Assembly: GCA_021771815.1 (NCBI GenBank)
Contig: JAETOE010000013.1
Span: 1 to 64,000 of the forward strand
DNA: 64,000 bases
Direction: 5' to 3'
Source of the DNA: Roseburia hominis
GTDB taxonomy: Bacteria > Bacillota > Clostridia > Lachnospirales > Lachnospiraceae
In this document: positions 27,475 through 37,199 of the stretch, piece after piece
Position numbering within the stretch: the stretch's first letter is position 1
How the letters are laid out: each line of letters starts with the position of its first letter
The notes under the pieces: model-generated
Told to the model about the DNA's origin: nothing
The model's input: only the letters and a program-made list of their open reading frames with translations
Database searches by the model: none
Translations under genes and position numbers: made by a program

Positions 27475-29697
27475 ATGAATCAGCAACATATTGGAGATAA
27501 TTTATTTGAAGATATCTTGAGTTTGTTAGATCATCCTGAAGATAACGAGTTAGATATTGTCAGCCAGATTGCCCAAAAGCAGCAAAATCAAGCATATTCT
27601 GTAAAGATGGAAACTGCTATGAAAATGATCAGCTTTATGGATGAAATGCCGGGTGGATTTTTAATATATCATGCGGAGCACGATGAAAAAATAATTTATG
27701 CAAATAAAGCGTTGCTTCGAATCTTTCAGTGCAGTTCTATTCAGGAATTTCAGAAATTAACCGGTAATTCTTTTCGGGGAATCGTACATCCGGAAGATCT
27801 TGACAGAGTGGAGACAAGCATATGGGAACAGATTGCTGCAAGTAAATATGATTTTGATTATGTCGAATATCGTATTATTCGTAAGGATGGAACCATCGGC
27901 TGGATCGAAGACTATGGTCATTTTGTCAAAACAGACGCTGTAGGAGGAATATTTTATGTGTTTATCGGCGATGCGACTCAAAAGCATCATCGACAGCAAA
28001 TGGAAAGGAATGCCCTCATAGATGCCCAGAAGCGGGAATCTGAAAGATTAAAAGATATAATTAAAAACTATGATAAAGAGAAAAAGCTGATTCATCAGGA
28101 AAATTTGCGGCGTCTTGAGGTCATTGAGGGGCTTGGCGTGAATTATGATACAATCTTATACACGAATCTGGACACAGAAAAAGTCCTTCCTTATCGCCTT
28201 AGCGATAGAATTGCGCAACAGTTTGATTATGAAAATAAACCTTGTGAATTCCTGCAGTTTGTGCGTGGTTATGTAAATACATGGGTGCATCCTGACGATC
28301 GTCAGCGTGTTTTAGACGTCGTTTCCCCAGATTATATTCGTGAAAAGCTGGCGGATAAAAAAACATACTATGTGAACTATAGGATTTCTGTAGAAAACAC
28401 AGTTCAATTTTTACAGCTTCGGATTATAGAGGTCGGAGATGGAGATCATATTTCTCAGGTCGTCATGGGATGTCGGCGGATTGATGAAGAAATTCTTCGG
28501 GAAATGGAGCAGAAGCAGCTACTTGAGGATGCGCTGAATCGGGCCAATGCCGCAATTGTTGCCAAAAATACTTTTTTGTCCAACATGTCTCACGATATGC
28601 GCACGCCGTTGAATGCTATTTTCGGGTTTGCATCCATTGCGAAAGCCAATATTGATGATCAGCAGCTTACCAGAAGTTATCTTGATCGGATTGAAGAGTC
28701 CGGTCACCAGCTTTTGGAATTGATTGAAAAGGTTTTGGAAATTGCATGGATGGAATCCGAGGATGTACATTTTGCAGAAACAAAATGTAATATAGTTGAT
28801 ATTATCAAGGAAGTATACGATTCGTTACGTCCGGCAACAATTGACAAAAATATTTCTTTTTCACTGGAATGTACAGAATTAAAACATCCATATGTCTATA
28901 GTGATCCTGATAAACTGCGTCAGCTTATCAGGTATCTTACAAATAATGCAATCAGATACAATAAAAACGACGGAAAAATTAGCCTTACCATTAAAGAATC
29001 GGATGAAATATCAGAGGACTTTTCCATCTATCAAATTGTAATTCAGGATAGCGGTATTGGAATTAGCCAGGATTTTCTTGAACATATTTTTGACCCTTTT
29101 GAACGTGAAAATAATACGACCCAGAGTCAGGTGTTTGGAGTTGGTCTTGGTCTTACGATTGCTAAAAATATCGCTAACAGAATGGGCGGGGATATTGAAG
29201 TTAGCAGTACTTTGGGTAAGGGGAGTACGTTTACCGTTACTCTTCGTCTGCGCATACAGACCGATTCAGGTATAGACGAGAAGCAATCAGATAATTTATA
29301 TGCCAATTTGCCAGGGAAAAGAATTTTGCTTGTGGAGGATAACGAAATTAATCTGGAAATTGAGAAAGAAATTCTTCAGGGAATTGGTTTTGTGCTTGAA
29401 ACTGCAATAAACGGAAGTATTGCCGTTGACAAGCTCAAGCATGCTAAGCCAGGATACTTTTCATTGGTATTAATGGATATCCAAATGCCCGTTATGAACG
29501 GATACGAGGCGTCAAAAGCAATTAGAAAATTGGAAGACCCTGCTATGTCTAAAATCCCTATTATTGCATTGTCAGCGAATGCTTTTGAAAGTGATAAGCA
29601 GATGTCTTTAGAAAGCGGGATGAATGAGCATTTAACGAAGCCTATTGATGTCCCACTGCTGCTGAATACGATATCACAATTTTTAACAAGCGCATGA
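27475..29697 (+). CDS. PAS-domain hybrid sensor histidine kinase with C-terminal receiver
   Basis: PAS-like sensor, NTFLSNMSHDMRTPLNAIFGF H-box, GVGLGLTIAKNIA, REC ILLVEDNEINLEI...LVLMDIQMPVMNG. Confidence 0.92.
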   Translation: MNQQHIGDNLFEDILSLLDHPEDNELDIVSQIAQKQQNQAYSVKMETAMKMISFMDEMPGGFLIYHAEHDEKIIYANKALLRIFQCSSIQEFQKLTGNSFRGIVHPEDLDRVETSIWEQIAASKYDFDYVEYRIIRKDGTIGWIEDYGHFVKTDAVGGIFYVFIGDATQKHHRQQMERNALIDAQKRESERLKDIIKNYDKEKKLIHQENLRRLEVIEGLGVNYDTILYTNLDTEKVLPYRLSDRIAQQFDYENKPCEFLQFVRGYVNTWVHPDDRQRVLDVVSPDYIREKLADKKTYYVNYRISVENTVQFLQLRIIEVGDGDHISQVVMGCRRIDEEILREMEQKQLLEDALNRANAAIVAKNTFLSNMSHDMRTPLNAIFGFASIAKANIDDQQLTRSYLDRIEESGHQLLELIEKVLEIAWMESEDVHFAETKCNIVDIIKEVYDSLRPATIDKNISFSLECTELKHPYVYSDPDKLRQLIRYLTNNAIRYNKNDGKISLTIKESDEISEDFSIYQIVIQDSGIGISQDFLEHIFDPFERENNTTQSQVFGVGLGLTIAKNIANRMGGDIEVSSTLGKGSTFTVTLRLRIQTDSGIDEKQSDNLYANLPGKRILLVEDNEINLEIEKEILQGIGFVLETAINGSIAVDKLKHAKPGYFSLVLMDIQMPVMNGYEASKAIRKLEDPAMSKIPIIALSANAFESDKQMSLESGMNEHLTKPIDVPLLLNTISQFLTSA

Positions 29698-29714
29698 TGC
29701 GCCTTCTGAATGTG

Positions 29715-29741
29715 AATCGGGCAGACATTGTCTGCCCGATT
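29715..29741 (+). terminator. Hairpin after the hybrid kinase, weak T tract
   Basis: AATCGGGCAGAC-ATT-GTCTGCCCGATT, then TGACG. Confidence 0.6.
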
Positions 29742-29813
29742 TGACGATAGGTACTCTTATCAACTCTATTGTGTTGTAATATTTTTTCCTTATTTATAAA
29801 AGAGAGTGTACAT

Positions 29814-30548
29814 ATGGATATTAGATTACTGCGATACTTTTTGACCGTGGCAAAAGAACAGAATTTTACGAAAGCCGCAGGACAATTGAATATTACACAG
29901 CCGACACTTTCAAGGCAGCTTGCTGCGTTGGAGGAGGAACTTGGAACGGCTCTTTTTATAAGGGGAAGTCGCAGCATTACGCTTACGGAGGCGGGAATAT
30001 TATTAAAACGAAGGGCGTTAGAAATCATTGATCTGGAAGAAAAAATGCTGGATGAGCTGAAGGTGAAAGATGAACTGATAGAAGGTACTATTACAATTGG
30101 CTGTGGAGAGTTTGCTGCTGTTGAAACATTAGCAGAAATTTGTAAGGCATATAAGCAAAAATACCCAATGGTGCAGATCGCGTTGCATACGGCAACGGCG
30201 GATGCGGTATATGAAATGATGAATCAGGGTTTGGTGGACATTGGATTATTTTTGGAACCGATCAATACAGAAGGAATGGATTATATCAGAATCATGGAAA
30301 GCGACCATTGGGTTGTTGGCATGAAGCCGGATGATGCATTGGCGGACAAAGAATATATTACAAAAGAGGATCTTCTGGATAAACCACTCATTCTTCCTCG
30401 GAGACTGAATGTACAGAGCGAGTTCGCAAACTGGTTTGGTAAGGATTTTAATAAGCTTCATGTCTCTTTTACCAGTAATCTTGGAACGAATGCCGGGGTT
30501 ATGGCAATGAATAGATTTATAGAAGAAATCAATGCTTTTGAGGCATAG
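29814..30548 (+). CDS. LysR-family regulator, shortened effector domain
   Basis: MDIRLLRYFLTVAKEQNFTKAAGQLNITQPTLSRQLAALEEELG; protein of about 244 aa ending ...NLGTNAGVMAMNRFIEEINAFEA. Confidence 0.85.
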   Translation: MDIRLLRYFLTVAKEQNFTKAAGQLNITQPTLSRQLAALEEELGTALFIRGSRSITLTEAGILLKRRALEIIDLEEKMLDELKVKDELIEGTITIGCGEFAAVETLAEICKAYKQKYPMVQIALHTATADAVYEMMNQGLVDIGLFLEPINTEGMDYIRIMESDHWVVGMKPDDALADKEYITKEDLLDKPLILPRRLNVQSEFANWFGKDFNKLHVSFTSNLGTNAGVMAMNRFIEEINAFEA

Positions 30549-30600
30549 AAAGTGATTTAATATGGGTATTAGACATAATTAGGTAATGAGGAATATAATC

Positions 30601-30642
30601 AATGTGTAAGGTGTGAATGATACATACTTTACACATTTTTTA
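30601..30642 (+). terminator. Hairpin with T tract between LysR and flavodoxin
   Basis: AATGTGTAA (30601-30609)/TTACACATT (30629-30637) followed by Ts. Confidence 0.6.
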
Positions 30643-30708
30643 TTCATGACAATAGAAAGTTCGCAATGTGTGCTTTCGATCGTGAGAATGAGATAAGGAG
30701 GAATACTT

Positions 30709-31182
30709 ATGGGTAAGAAATTAGTGGCATATTTTAGCGCCAGTGGAACAACAAGAAAAATAGCAGAGATGATTGCGCAGGCAGCAGAGGCGGATTTGTA
30801 CGAAATTACGCCGAAACAACCATATTCAAAGGCAGATTTAAACTGGATGGATAAAAAGTCCAGAAGCAGTGTTGAGATGAGTGATAAAAAATTCAGACCC
30901 CAAATAACGGATACGGATGCACAAATTGACGTATATGATGAGGTAATCTTAGGGTTTCCGATCTGGTGGTATGTAGCGCCTACAATTATAAATTCGTTTT
31001 TGGAAAGCTATGACTTTTCAGGTAAAAAGATTGTGTTGTTTGCAACTTCTGGCGGGAGCGGATTTGGAAATACCGTAAGTGAGCTTAAGCCTTCTGCACC
31101 TGATGCTGTGATAGTAGAAGGTAAAGTGTTTAATAAGGCTGCCAAGCAGGAAATTGCAGAGTGGGTGAAACGTATTTTGTAA
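30709..31182 (+). CDS. Flavodoxin (cytosolic)
   Basis: LVAYFSASGTTRKIAEMIA FMN-phosphate loop; LGFPIWWYVAPTIINSFLESYDFSGKKIVLFATSGGSG. Confidence 0.92.
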   Translation: MGKKLVAYFSASGTTRKIAEMIAQAAEADLYEITPKQPYSKADLNWMDKKSRSSVEMSDKKFRPQITDTDAQIDVYDEVILGFPIWWYVAPTIINSFLESYDFSGKKIVLFATSGGSGFGNTVSELKPSAPDAVIVEGKVFNKAAKQEIAEWVKRIL

Positions 31183-31221
31183 GCAGGAATTTAAATTAGT
31201 TTAGTGAGGAAGGTGGATGAA

Positions 31222-32034
31222 ATGAAAAGGATTGTACAAACAGCAGGAAAAAATGCTCTCAAAGAGTTTGCGCCGGAATTTGCGCATTTTAATGATGATG
31301 TTCTTTTTGGTGAGAACTGGAATAATCAGGATATTGATCTGAAGACCAGAAGTATCATAACAGTGGTTGCACTAATGGCTTCCGGGATAACGGATACGTC
31401 TTTGGTATATCATTTACAGAATGCAAAGGAGCACGGTGTGACGCAAAAGGAAATTGCGGCAATTATTACACATGCGGCATTCTATGCGGGCTGGCCAAAA
31501 GGCTGGGCAGTATTTAATCTGGCAAAGGAAGTATGGCAGCCAAAGGAGGGAGATTTGCCATATGAGGATGAAGGCATGAGAGCACATGCGAAATCTATGG
31601 TATTCCCGATAGGTCAGCCAAATGATGCATTTGCAAAATATTTTGTGGGACGAAGCTATCTTGCGCCGATATCAACAGATCAGGTTGGCATTTTCAACGT
31701 AACTTTTGAACCCGGGTGCAGAAATAACTGGCATATCCATCATGCCAAAAGCGGTGGCGGACAGATTTTAGTGTGCGTGGCCGGACGTGGGTTTTATCAG
31801 GAGGAAGGCAAGGAAGCAGTAGAAATGAAACCGGGTGACTGTATAAATATTCCTGCTGAAGTGAAGCACTGGCATGGAGCGGCTCCGGATGAGTGGTTTT
31901 CTCATCTGGCAATCGAGGTGCCTGGAGCGGATTGTTCCAATGAATGGTGTGAGGCAGTATCAGAAAAAGAGTACGCCGGGTTAATTGATAAAAAACCGGA
32001 GCAGGGTGTTGTTTTGCCGGATGAAAAGAAATAA
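31222..32034 (+). CDS. Carboxymuconolactone decarboxylase-family / cupin fusion protein
   Basis: CMD motif (DLKTRSIITVVALMASG...EIAAIITHAAFYAGWPKGWAVFN) followed by cupin (GCRNNWHIHHAKSGGGQILVCVAGRGFYQEEGK). Confidence 0.9.
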   Translation: MKRIVQTAGKNALKEFAPEFAHFNDDVLFGENWNNQDIDLKTRSIITVVALMASGITDTSLVYHLQNAKEHGVTQKEIAAIITHAAFYAGWPKGWAVFNLAKEVWQPKEGDLPYEDEGMRAHAKSMVFPIGQPNDAFAKYFVGRSYLAPISTDQVGIFNVTFEPGCRNNWHIHHAKSGGGQILVCVAGRGFYQEEGKEAVEMKPGDCINIPAEVKHWHGAAPDEWFSHLAIEVPGADCSNEWCEAVSEKEYAGLIDKKPEQGVVLPDEKK

Positions 32035-32089
32035 CAGGAAATTTGTATTCACGTTCCTGTATATGGTGGAAAGATGTAGAGGTGACATA

Positions 32090-32761
32090 ATGAAGAAATA
32101 TTTGTCGATTATTTTGGGAATTATCCTCACTGCATGTTTGGTTGCATGCGGTAGTTCTGACAAGGAGTCAGTAGACGATAAGAAAGAAGACGTAATTGGC
32201 AATCAGGAAGTATCTGATACTGAGGAACAAGGGACATCAACAGAAAATCAACCGATAGAGATCGATGCGAATTCCGGGCAGGAAATTGAAGAAAGGGTTG
32301 CTGTTGTGTATTTTTCGGGAACGGGAAATACAAGAGAAGCTGCAAATTTATTGGCAAAGGAAACTAACGCTGATATTTTTGAAATTATTCCAGAGGATAT
32401 ATATACTGAGGATGATTTAAACTATAACGATGATAATTGCAGGGCAAATCAGGAAATGAATGATGATTCGGCAAGACCCGCTATTAGCAATGATCTAAGC
32501 GCCGTATCGGAATATGATGTTATTTATCTGGGATATCCAATTTGGTGGGGAACAGCGCCCCGAATCATACAGACATTCATAGAAAGCTATGATATCAGCG
32601 GAGCAACGGTCTATATGTTTTGTACTTCTGGAGGCAGCGGTATTGAAAATAGTATATCGGATTTGCAGCAACTTTATACGAATGTAAATATTGTTGATGG
32701 AAAAAGATTGAATGATGCAACTGAGCCGGATATAAGAGGATGGATAGAAAGTTTCAATTAA
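32090..32761 (+). CDS. Flavodoxin-domain lipoprotein
   Basis: MKKYLSIILGIILTACLVACGSS signal peptide with lipobox, acidic linker, then flavodoxin domain AVVYFSGTGNTREAANLLA ... LGYPIWWGTAPRIIQTFIESYD. Confidence 0.9.
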   Translation: MKKYLSIILGIILTACLVACGSSDKESVDDKKEDVIGNQEVSDTEEQGTSTENQPIEIDANSGQEIEERVAVVYFSGTGNTREAANLLAKETNADIFEIIPEDIYTEDDLNYNDDNCRANQEMNDDSARPAISNDLSAVSEYDVIYLGYPIWWGTAPRIIQTFIESYDISGATVYMFCTSGGSGIENSISDLQQLYTNVNIVDGKRLNDATEPDIRGWIESFN

Positions 32762-32800
32762 GAAATGTGCGATAAAGTAAAATACTAAAATATCCTTAAC

Positions 32801-32838
32801 AAAAAATAGTTATGGGTTCGGGTCCATAGCTATTTTTT
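32801..32838 (+). terminator. Rho-independent terminator after the flavodoxin cluster
   Basis: AAAAAATAGTTATGG ... CCATAGCTATTTTTT. Confidence 0.85.
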
Positions 32839-32931
32839 GATATAATTAATTAGGCCGCTGACTAGGATAAGTAGTATAATTATGTTGTTGAAAGACAGAA
32901 AAATCCGGGAAACCGATAAGGAGCAGCAACT

Positions 32932-33504
32932 ATGTTGAACAGAGAAGACATGCTGGAACTCACCCGCAGGATGACGGTAAAGCGCTCGTCCATCACGAGA
33001 ATTGCGGGTGCATATATGGACAGGGACGGGGAGATCGACGGAAGCTTCAACACGAACTTCCTGAATCTGTCCGCGTCGGAACGGGAGAAGAATCTGGCGA
33101 TTGCAAAGACGATTCCTTTCGCAGAGACCAATGTGCAGCTTAAGGAATATTCTTTTGGGAATACGAAAGAGGCGCAGGGTATGCGGCAGCTTCTGACAGG
33201 GATGAAGGAATGCGGTTTAAAAAACGATGCGCTCATGTACACCTTTTATGAACTGGTGGCGGAACGGTACGAACCAGGCAGGGAATATGCGATATATGTG
33301 TTCCACGACCGCTATGACATCCCTGTAAAGGCTGCGGATAAGGCGCGCGTGGGAGAATCGGAGGAGGTCTACGAGTATCTGATCTGCGCAATCTGTCCGC
33401 TTGTGGGCGAGTATGAGCCGGGGAAACCGGAATGTGGCTTTCTCTTTCCGTCGTTTTCGGACAGGAGCAGTGATGACGCGCATTTGGCGGTATACCGGGA
33501 ATGA
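32932..33504 (+). pseudogene. DUF4317-family protein, C-terminally truncated
   Basis: N-terminal half characteristic of DUF4317 (MTVKRSSITRIAGAYMDRDGE..., VFHDRYDIPVK, YEYLICAICPL, GFLFPSFSDRSSD), then stops at 191 aa. Confidence 0.65.
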
Positions 33505-33632
33505 GGACAGGGTATGCGCACGGTGAACCAGGCAGATTCACTATTTTAAAGATTGGAAACGATAAAATGAAATTTGAAAAAAGCAACTTAAAAGGCGGAT
33601 GGATCTGCAAAAAAATTTCCCTTTGACCATGT

Positions 33633-33667
33633 AGTAACTCTATGGATTTGCAGTAACTCTATGGATT
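33633..33667. repeat. Direct repeat AGTAACTCTATGGATT x2, 19-bp period
   Basis: Identical 16-mers at 33633-33648 and 33652-33667 upstream of the 7TM hybrid kinase. Confidence 0.9.
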
Positions 33668-33756
33668 ATAGTAGACAAAATGCTGGTAAATTGGTACTAT
33701 ATGGATAGAGCATCTGAAAATTTATGCATGGCTGTGTACAGAGATGAAGGGGTTTT

Positions 33757-36627
33757 ATGGTAAACGTTCTTGTAATTATAGAATTATTTACGATTATTAT
33801 GGAGTTTTCCTGTCTGGCGCTTCTGTTGAGCGGGGATGCATCCAGAGAACAAAAGCTGATGAGTTATTTTATAGGCGGAGCGTTGATACAGAATGCGGGT
33901 TACGTTCTGGAATTGATGGCGCCTACAGTGGAGGCGGCGCTTGTTGCTGCCAAGATGCAGTATCTCGGCTCGACGTTTGTTCCGATTTGTTACTGCTGGT
34001 TCATGTACGGGTACTGTTATGAAAAGGCGCCCGGGAAGCTGTTAAGACCGCTGACTTATATCGATACCGCGTTGTTGCTGGTTATTTATACAAATGAATG
34101 GCATCATCTGTATTACCGCGAAGCAGCATGGCGTTATACGCAGACCGGACACGGTTATCTGGATATTACATATGGACCGTTCTATTATGTTTTCATGCTG
34201 TGCGGCTGCGCGATACCGTACTTGCTGTCTATTTATGTGTTGTGCCGCGCGACTATCCGTAGTTCTGCGCATGCTGCGAGCCGAAAGTACAAGGCCATAA
34301 TTGCGCTGTCGCTGCTTCCGGTCGTAGCGCTGATATGTTATGCCACTAAAGTGATAGGCGTCTTTGATTTTACGCCTGCGGTTATGGGAATCGTTCTGTC
34401 GGTGGTCGCCATATTGATCTGGAGCAGACGGAATTATGATTTCGGCGGTCTAGCTTCAAAGGTTGTCCTGCATGATATGATGGACGGCGTGATCGTATTT
34501 GACGATCAGAGACGGATCGTCAGCTACAATCCGGCTGCGGAGGCGGTATTTCCTGAACTGCCCGGCTGTACGACGGGGGATGACATTGAGAGCCTTAGGG
34601 ATTTTGATGAAATTTTGCTGAACAATGACGGAAAAGGTGAATTTGAAAGGAATAACCGTATCTATGAGTGTCATGTAAAGCAGATTATTGATAAGAACGA
34701 AGAGGTTCAGGGCTATGTCATTTTGATTTTGGATATGACCGAAATGAGGAGTTATGCGGAAGAGATACAGCTTGCAAGAGAGCAGGCGGAGAAGGCAAAC
34801 AAAGCAAAGAGCGAATTTCTTGCCAATATGTCTCATGAGATCCGCACGCCGATGAATGCGATCACCGGTCTTAGTGATATTATCATGGAGGAGAGTTGGG
34901 GACGCGCCGTGTATACTTATGCGTGCGATATCAAGGAAGCGGCGCAGAGTCTGCTTACCATTATAAACGACATTCTTGACCTGTCCAAGATCGAGGCGGG
35001 AAGGATGGAACTGGTGACGGAAGATTACTACGTGAAGAGCGTTGTGAGCGAAGTCGTGAACATGATGGGAGTCGAGGCGTCCAGACGGGGAATTTTGATG
35101 AAGTATTCCTACGATATGGCGATTCCGTGCCAGTATCACGGTGATAAGGGCAGGATCAAACAGATATTGATCAACCTTTTGAACAATGCGCTAAAGTTCA
35201 CAAAAGAAGGGTATGTGATGATTTCCGTGAGAGGCATGCCTGCGGATACACCGGATACAGAATGGCTGGTTTTTGATATCGAGGACACCGGCTGCGGCAT
35301 TAAGGAAGAGAATCTCGAAAAGATTTTTGCGGATTTCGTTCAGGTGGATTCCGCGAAGAACCGCAGCGCCGAGGGAACCGGACTCGGACTTTCCATCACA
35401 AAGCATCTGACAGAGATGATGGGCGGAAAGATAGAAGTAAAGAGTGTGTTCGAACAGGGCACGACCTTTACCGTGACGATTCCGCAGCCGATTGTGGACA
35501 GACGGACGCTGAACGAGATGCCTACTGTTTTGCACAGGGAACAGGAGAAGGTCAGAATGTTTGTTGCGGAGGGCTATAAAGTACTGGTTGTCGATGATAA
35601 CCGGATCAACCGCAGTGTTGTCATCAACCTTCTGAAAAATTATGGTTTTAAGGTCAAAGAGGCGGCAAGCGGAAGAGAAGCCATCGAACTTGTGCGAGAG
35701 GAAGTATTCCATATCATTTTTATGGATCATATGATGCCGGAGATGGATGGTATCGAGGCGGTTCAAATCATCCGCACCGAGTGCGGTGAGAACGGTAGAA
35801 CACCGATCATCATTGCGCTTACGGCAAATGCGATGGACGGCGTGAGGGAGAAGTTCCTACAGAATGGATTTCAGGATTTTGTCGCAAAGCCGATCGATAG
35901 GAAGTGTCTGCATCAGACGCTTGAAAGGTGGATTCCCAAAGAATGCAGGAAGGAGCAGACGGCGCAGGATGGCGGCAGAAACCATTTGCGCAGGAATAAC
36001 CAGCTTTCTGAATATAGTATCGAGGGAATTGATCTGCACGAGGTCAGGGAGCATTATTCCGGCAGCGATGCAGATTATAGAGAACTTCTGAGCCTGTATA
36101 TGGTGGATGGCAGGCGTAAGCAGAAGTTATTGCAGGAACTTTTGGAGAAGGAGAATTACAAGGATTACGAGATCGAGGTGCATGGGCTCAAGAGCGCGTC
36201 GGCGAATATCGGGGCGATGGAACTGTCGGCGGCTGCCAAGGCACATGAGATGGCGGCGTCAAGAGGCGATACCGCATATATTCGGGAACATTTCGAAGGA
36301 CTGCTTTCCGCTTATGAGAGCCAGCTAAGGCATATTCAGGAGTTTCTTGAACAGACGGTGGATGCGGACGCAGGAGCAGAGGAACAGGAGGTCTGTGAGA
36401 TCGACAGGAAAGACCTGATAGAAGTAATCAGCCAGGCGCTGGATAAGCTCTCGCATTTTCGCTCAAAGGAATGCGCCGAGCGGCTGGAGGGGCTGCAGAA
36501 GTACCGAATGGAGGAAGATGTCAGGCAAAAGCTGGGGGAGATACAGGAACATCTCAAGTTATATGAGGATGATAAAGCAGAGCAATTATTGCAGGAACTG
36601 TTGAATTGGCTGAAAGAGGAGGAATAA
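33757..36627 (+). CDS. 7TM hybrid sensor histidine kinase (7TM-PAS-HisKA-HATPase-REC-HPt)
   Basis: Seven predicted hydrophobic segments, KSEFLANMSHEIRTPMNAITG, GTGLGLSITKHL, REC IIFMDHMMPEMDG, HPt LLQELLEKENYKDYEIEVHGLKSASANIGAMELS. Confidence 0.93.
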   Translation: MVNVLVIIELFTIIMEFSCLALLLSGDASREQKLMSYFIGGALIQNAGYVLELMAPTVEAALVAAKMQYLGSTFVPICYCWFMYGYCYEKAPGKLLRPLTYIDTALLLVIYTNEWHHLYYREAAWRYTQTGHGYLDITYGPFYYVFMLCGCAIPYLLSIYVLCRATIRSSAHAASRKYKAIIALSLLPVVALICYATKVIGVFDFTPAVMGIVLSVVAILIWSRRNYDFGGLASKVVLHDMMDGVIVFDDQRRIVSYNPAAEAVFPELPGCTTGDDIESLRDFDEILLNNDGKGEFERNNRIYECHVKQIIDKNEEVQGYVILILDMTEMRSYAEEIQLAREQAEKANKAKSEFLANMSHEIRTPMNAITGLSDIIMEESWGRAVYTYACDIKEAAQSLLTIINDILDLSKIEAGRMELVTEDYYVKSVVSEVVNMMGVEASRRGILMKYSYDMAIPCQYHGDKGRIKQILINLLNNALKFTKEGYVMISVRGMPADTPDTEWLVFDIEDTGCGIKEENLEKIFADFVQVDSAKNRSAEGTGLGLSITKHLTEMMGGKIEVKSVFEQGTTFTVTIPQPIVDRRTLNEMPTVLHREQEKVRMFVAEGYKVLVVDDNRINRSVVINLLKNYGFKVKEAASGREAIELVREEVFHIIFMDHMMPEMDGIEAVQIIRTECGENGRTPIIIALTANAMDGVREKFLQNGFQDFVAKPIDRKCLHQTLERWIPKECRKEQTAQDGGRNHLRRNNQLSEYSIEGIDLHEVREHYSGSDADYRELLSLYMVDGRRKQKLLQELLEKENYKDYEIEVHGLKSASANIGAMELSAAAKAHEMAASRGDTAYIREHFEGLLSAYESQLRHIQEFLEQTVDADAGAEEQEVCEIDRKDLIEVISQALDKLSHFRSKECAERLEGLQKYRMEEDVRQKLGEIQEHLKLYEDDKAEQLLQELLNWLKEEE

Positions 36628-36633
36628 TACAAA

Positions 36634-37014
36634 ATGAGTAACAAACCCCGTATATTGGCGGTAGATGATAATGCAATCAGTCTTAAGGCGATCGATCAGG
36701 CGCTTCAGAGCGGGTATGAAGTGATTCCCGTAAATTCGGGAGATCGCGCCATACGTTATCTTATGTCTGAGAAACCGGATCTGGTCTTGCTGGATGTACA
36801 GATGGCGGACAAGGATGGGATCGAGACATTAAGGGAACTTCGCACGATGAAGAATGGCGAAGATCTTCCGGTCATTATGCTTACATCCCAAAACGACAAA
36901 GACACCGTACTTCAAAGCTCTAAGCTTGGAATTGATGATTATGTGTTGAAGCCGTTCGACTCTAATAAATTGCTGGCGCGTGTGGACCAGACACTGAAGA
37001 ATGCGGGGAAATAG
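36634..37014 (+). CDS. Single-domain CheY-like response regulator
   Basis: RILAVDDNAISL ... LVLLDVQMADKDG ... VIMLTSQND ... DYVLKPF; 7 nt after the kinase stop. Confidence 0.93.
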   Translation: MSNKPRILAVDDNAISLKAIDQALQSGYEVIPVNSGDRAIRYLMSEKPDLVLLDVQMADKDGIETLRELRTMKNGEDLPVIMLTSQNDKDTVLQSSKLGIDDYVLKPFDSNKLLARVDQTLKNAGK

Positions 37015-37063
37015 GAGGATGGACAAGTAAGTAATCAATGAGGAGAAGTCCGAAGGAATGATT

Positions 37064-37089
37064 GCCGCCTTGCAGTGTGGTAAGGCGGC
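37064..37089. repeat. GC-rich stem-loop GCCGCCTT-N10-AAGGCGGC
   Basis: Perfect 8-bp arms after the CheY gene, no T tract. Confidence 0.6.
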
Positions 37090-37168
37090 GCATTAATTGA
37101 CAAAAAAAGCAGGATAAAGGAATCTGGTGTCGCAAGGGCAGCAGGACTTTGAAAACTGGAAATATCGT

Positions 37169-37199
37169 AAAAACATCCCGAAAATCGGGATGTTTTTTT
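37169..37199 (+). terminator. Rho-independent terminator
   Basis: AAAAACATCCCGA-AAA-TCGGGATGTTTTTTT. Confidence 0.9.
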
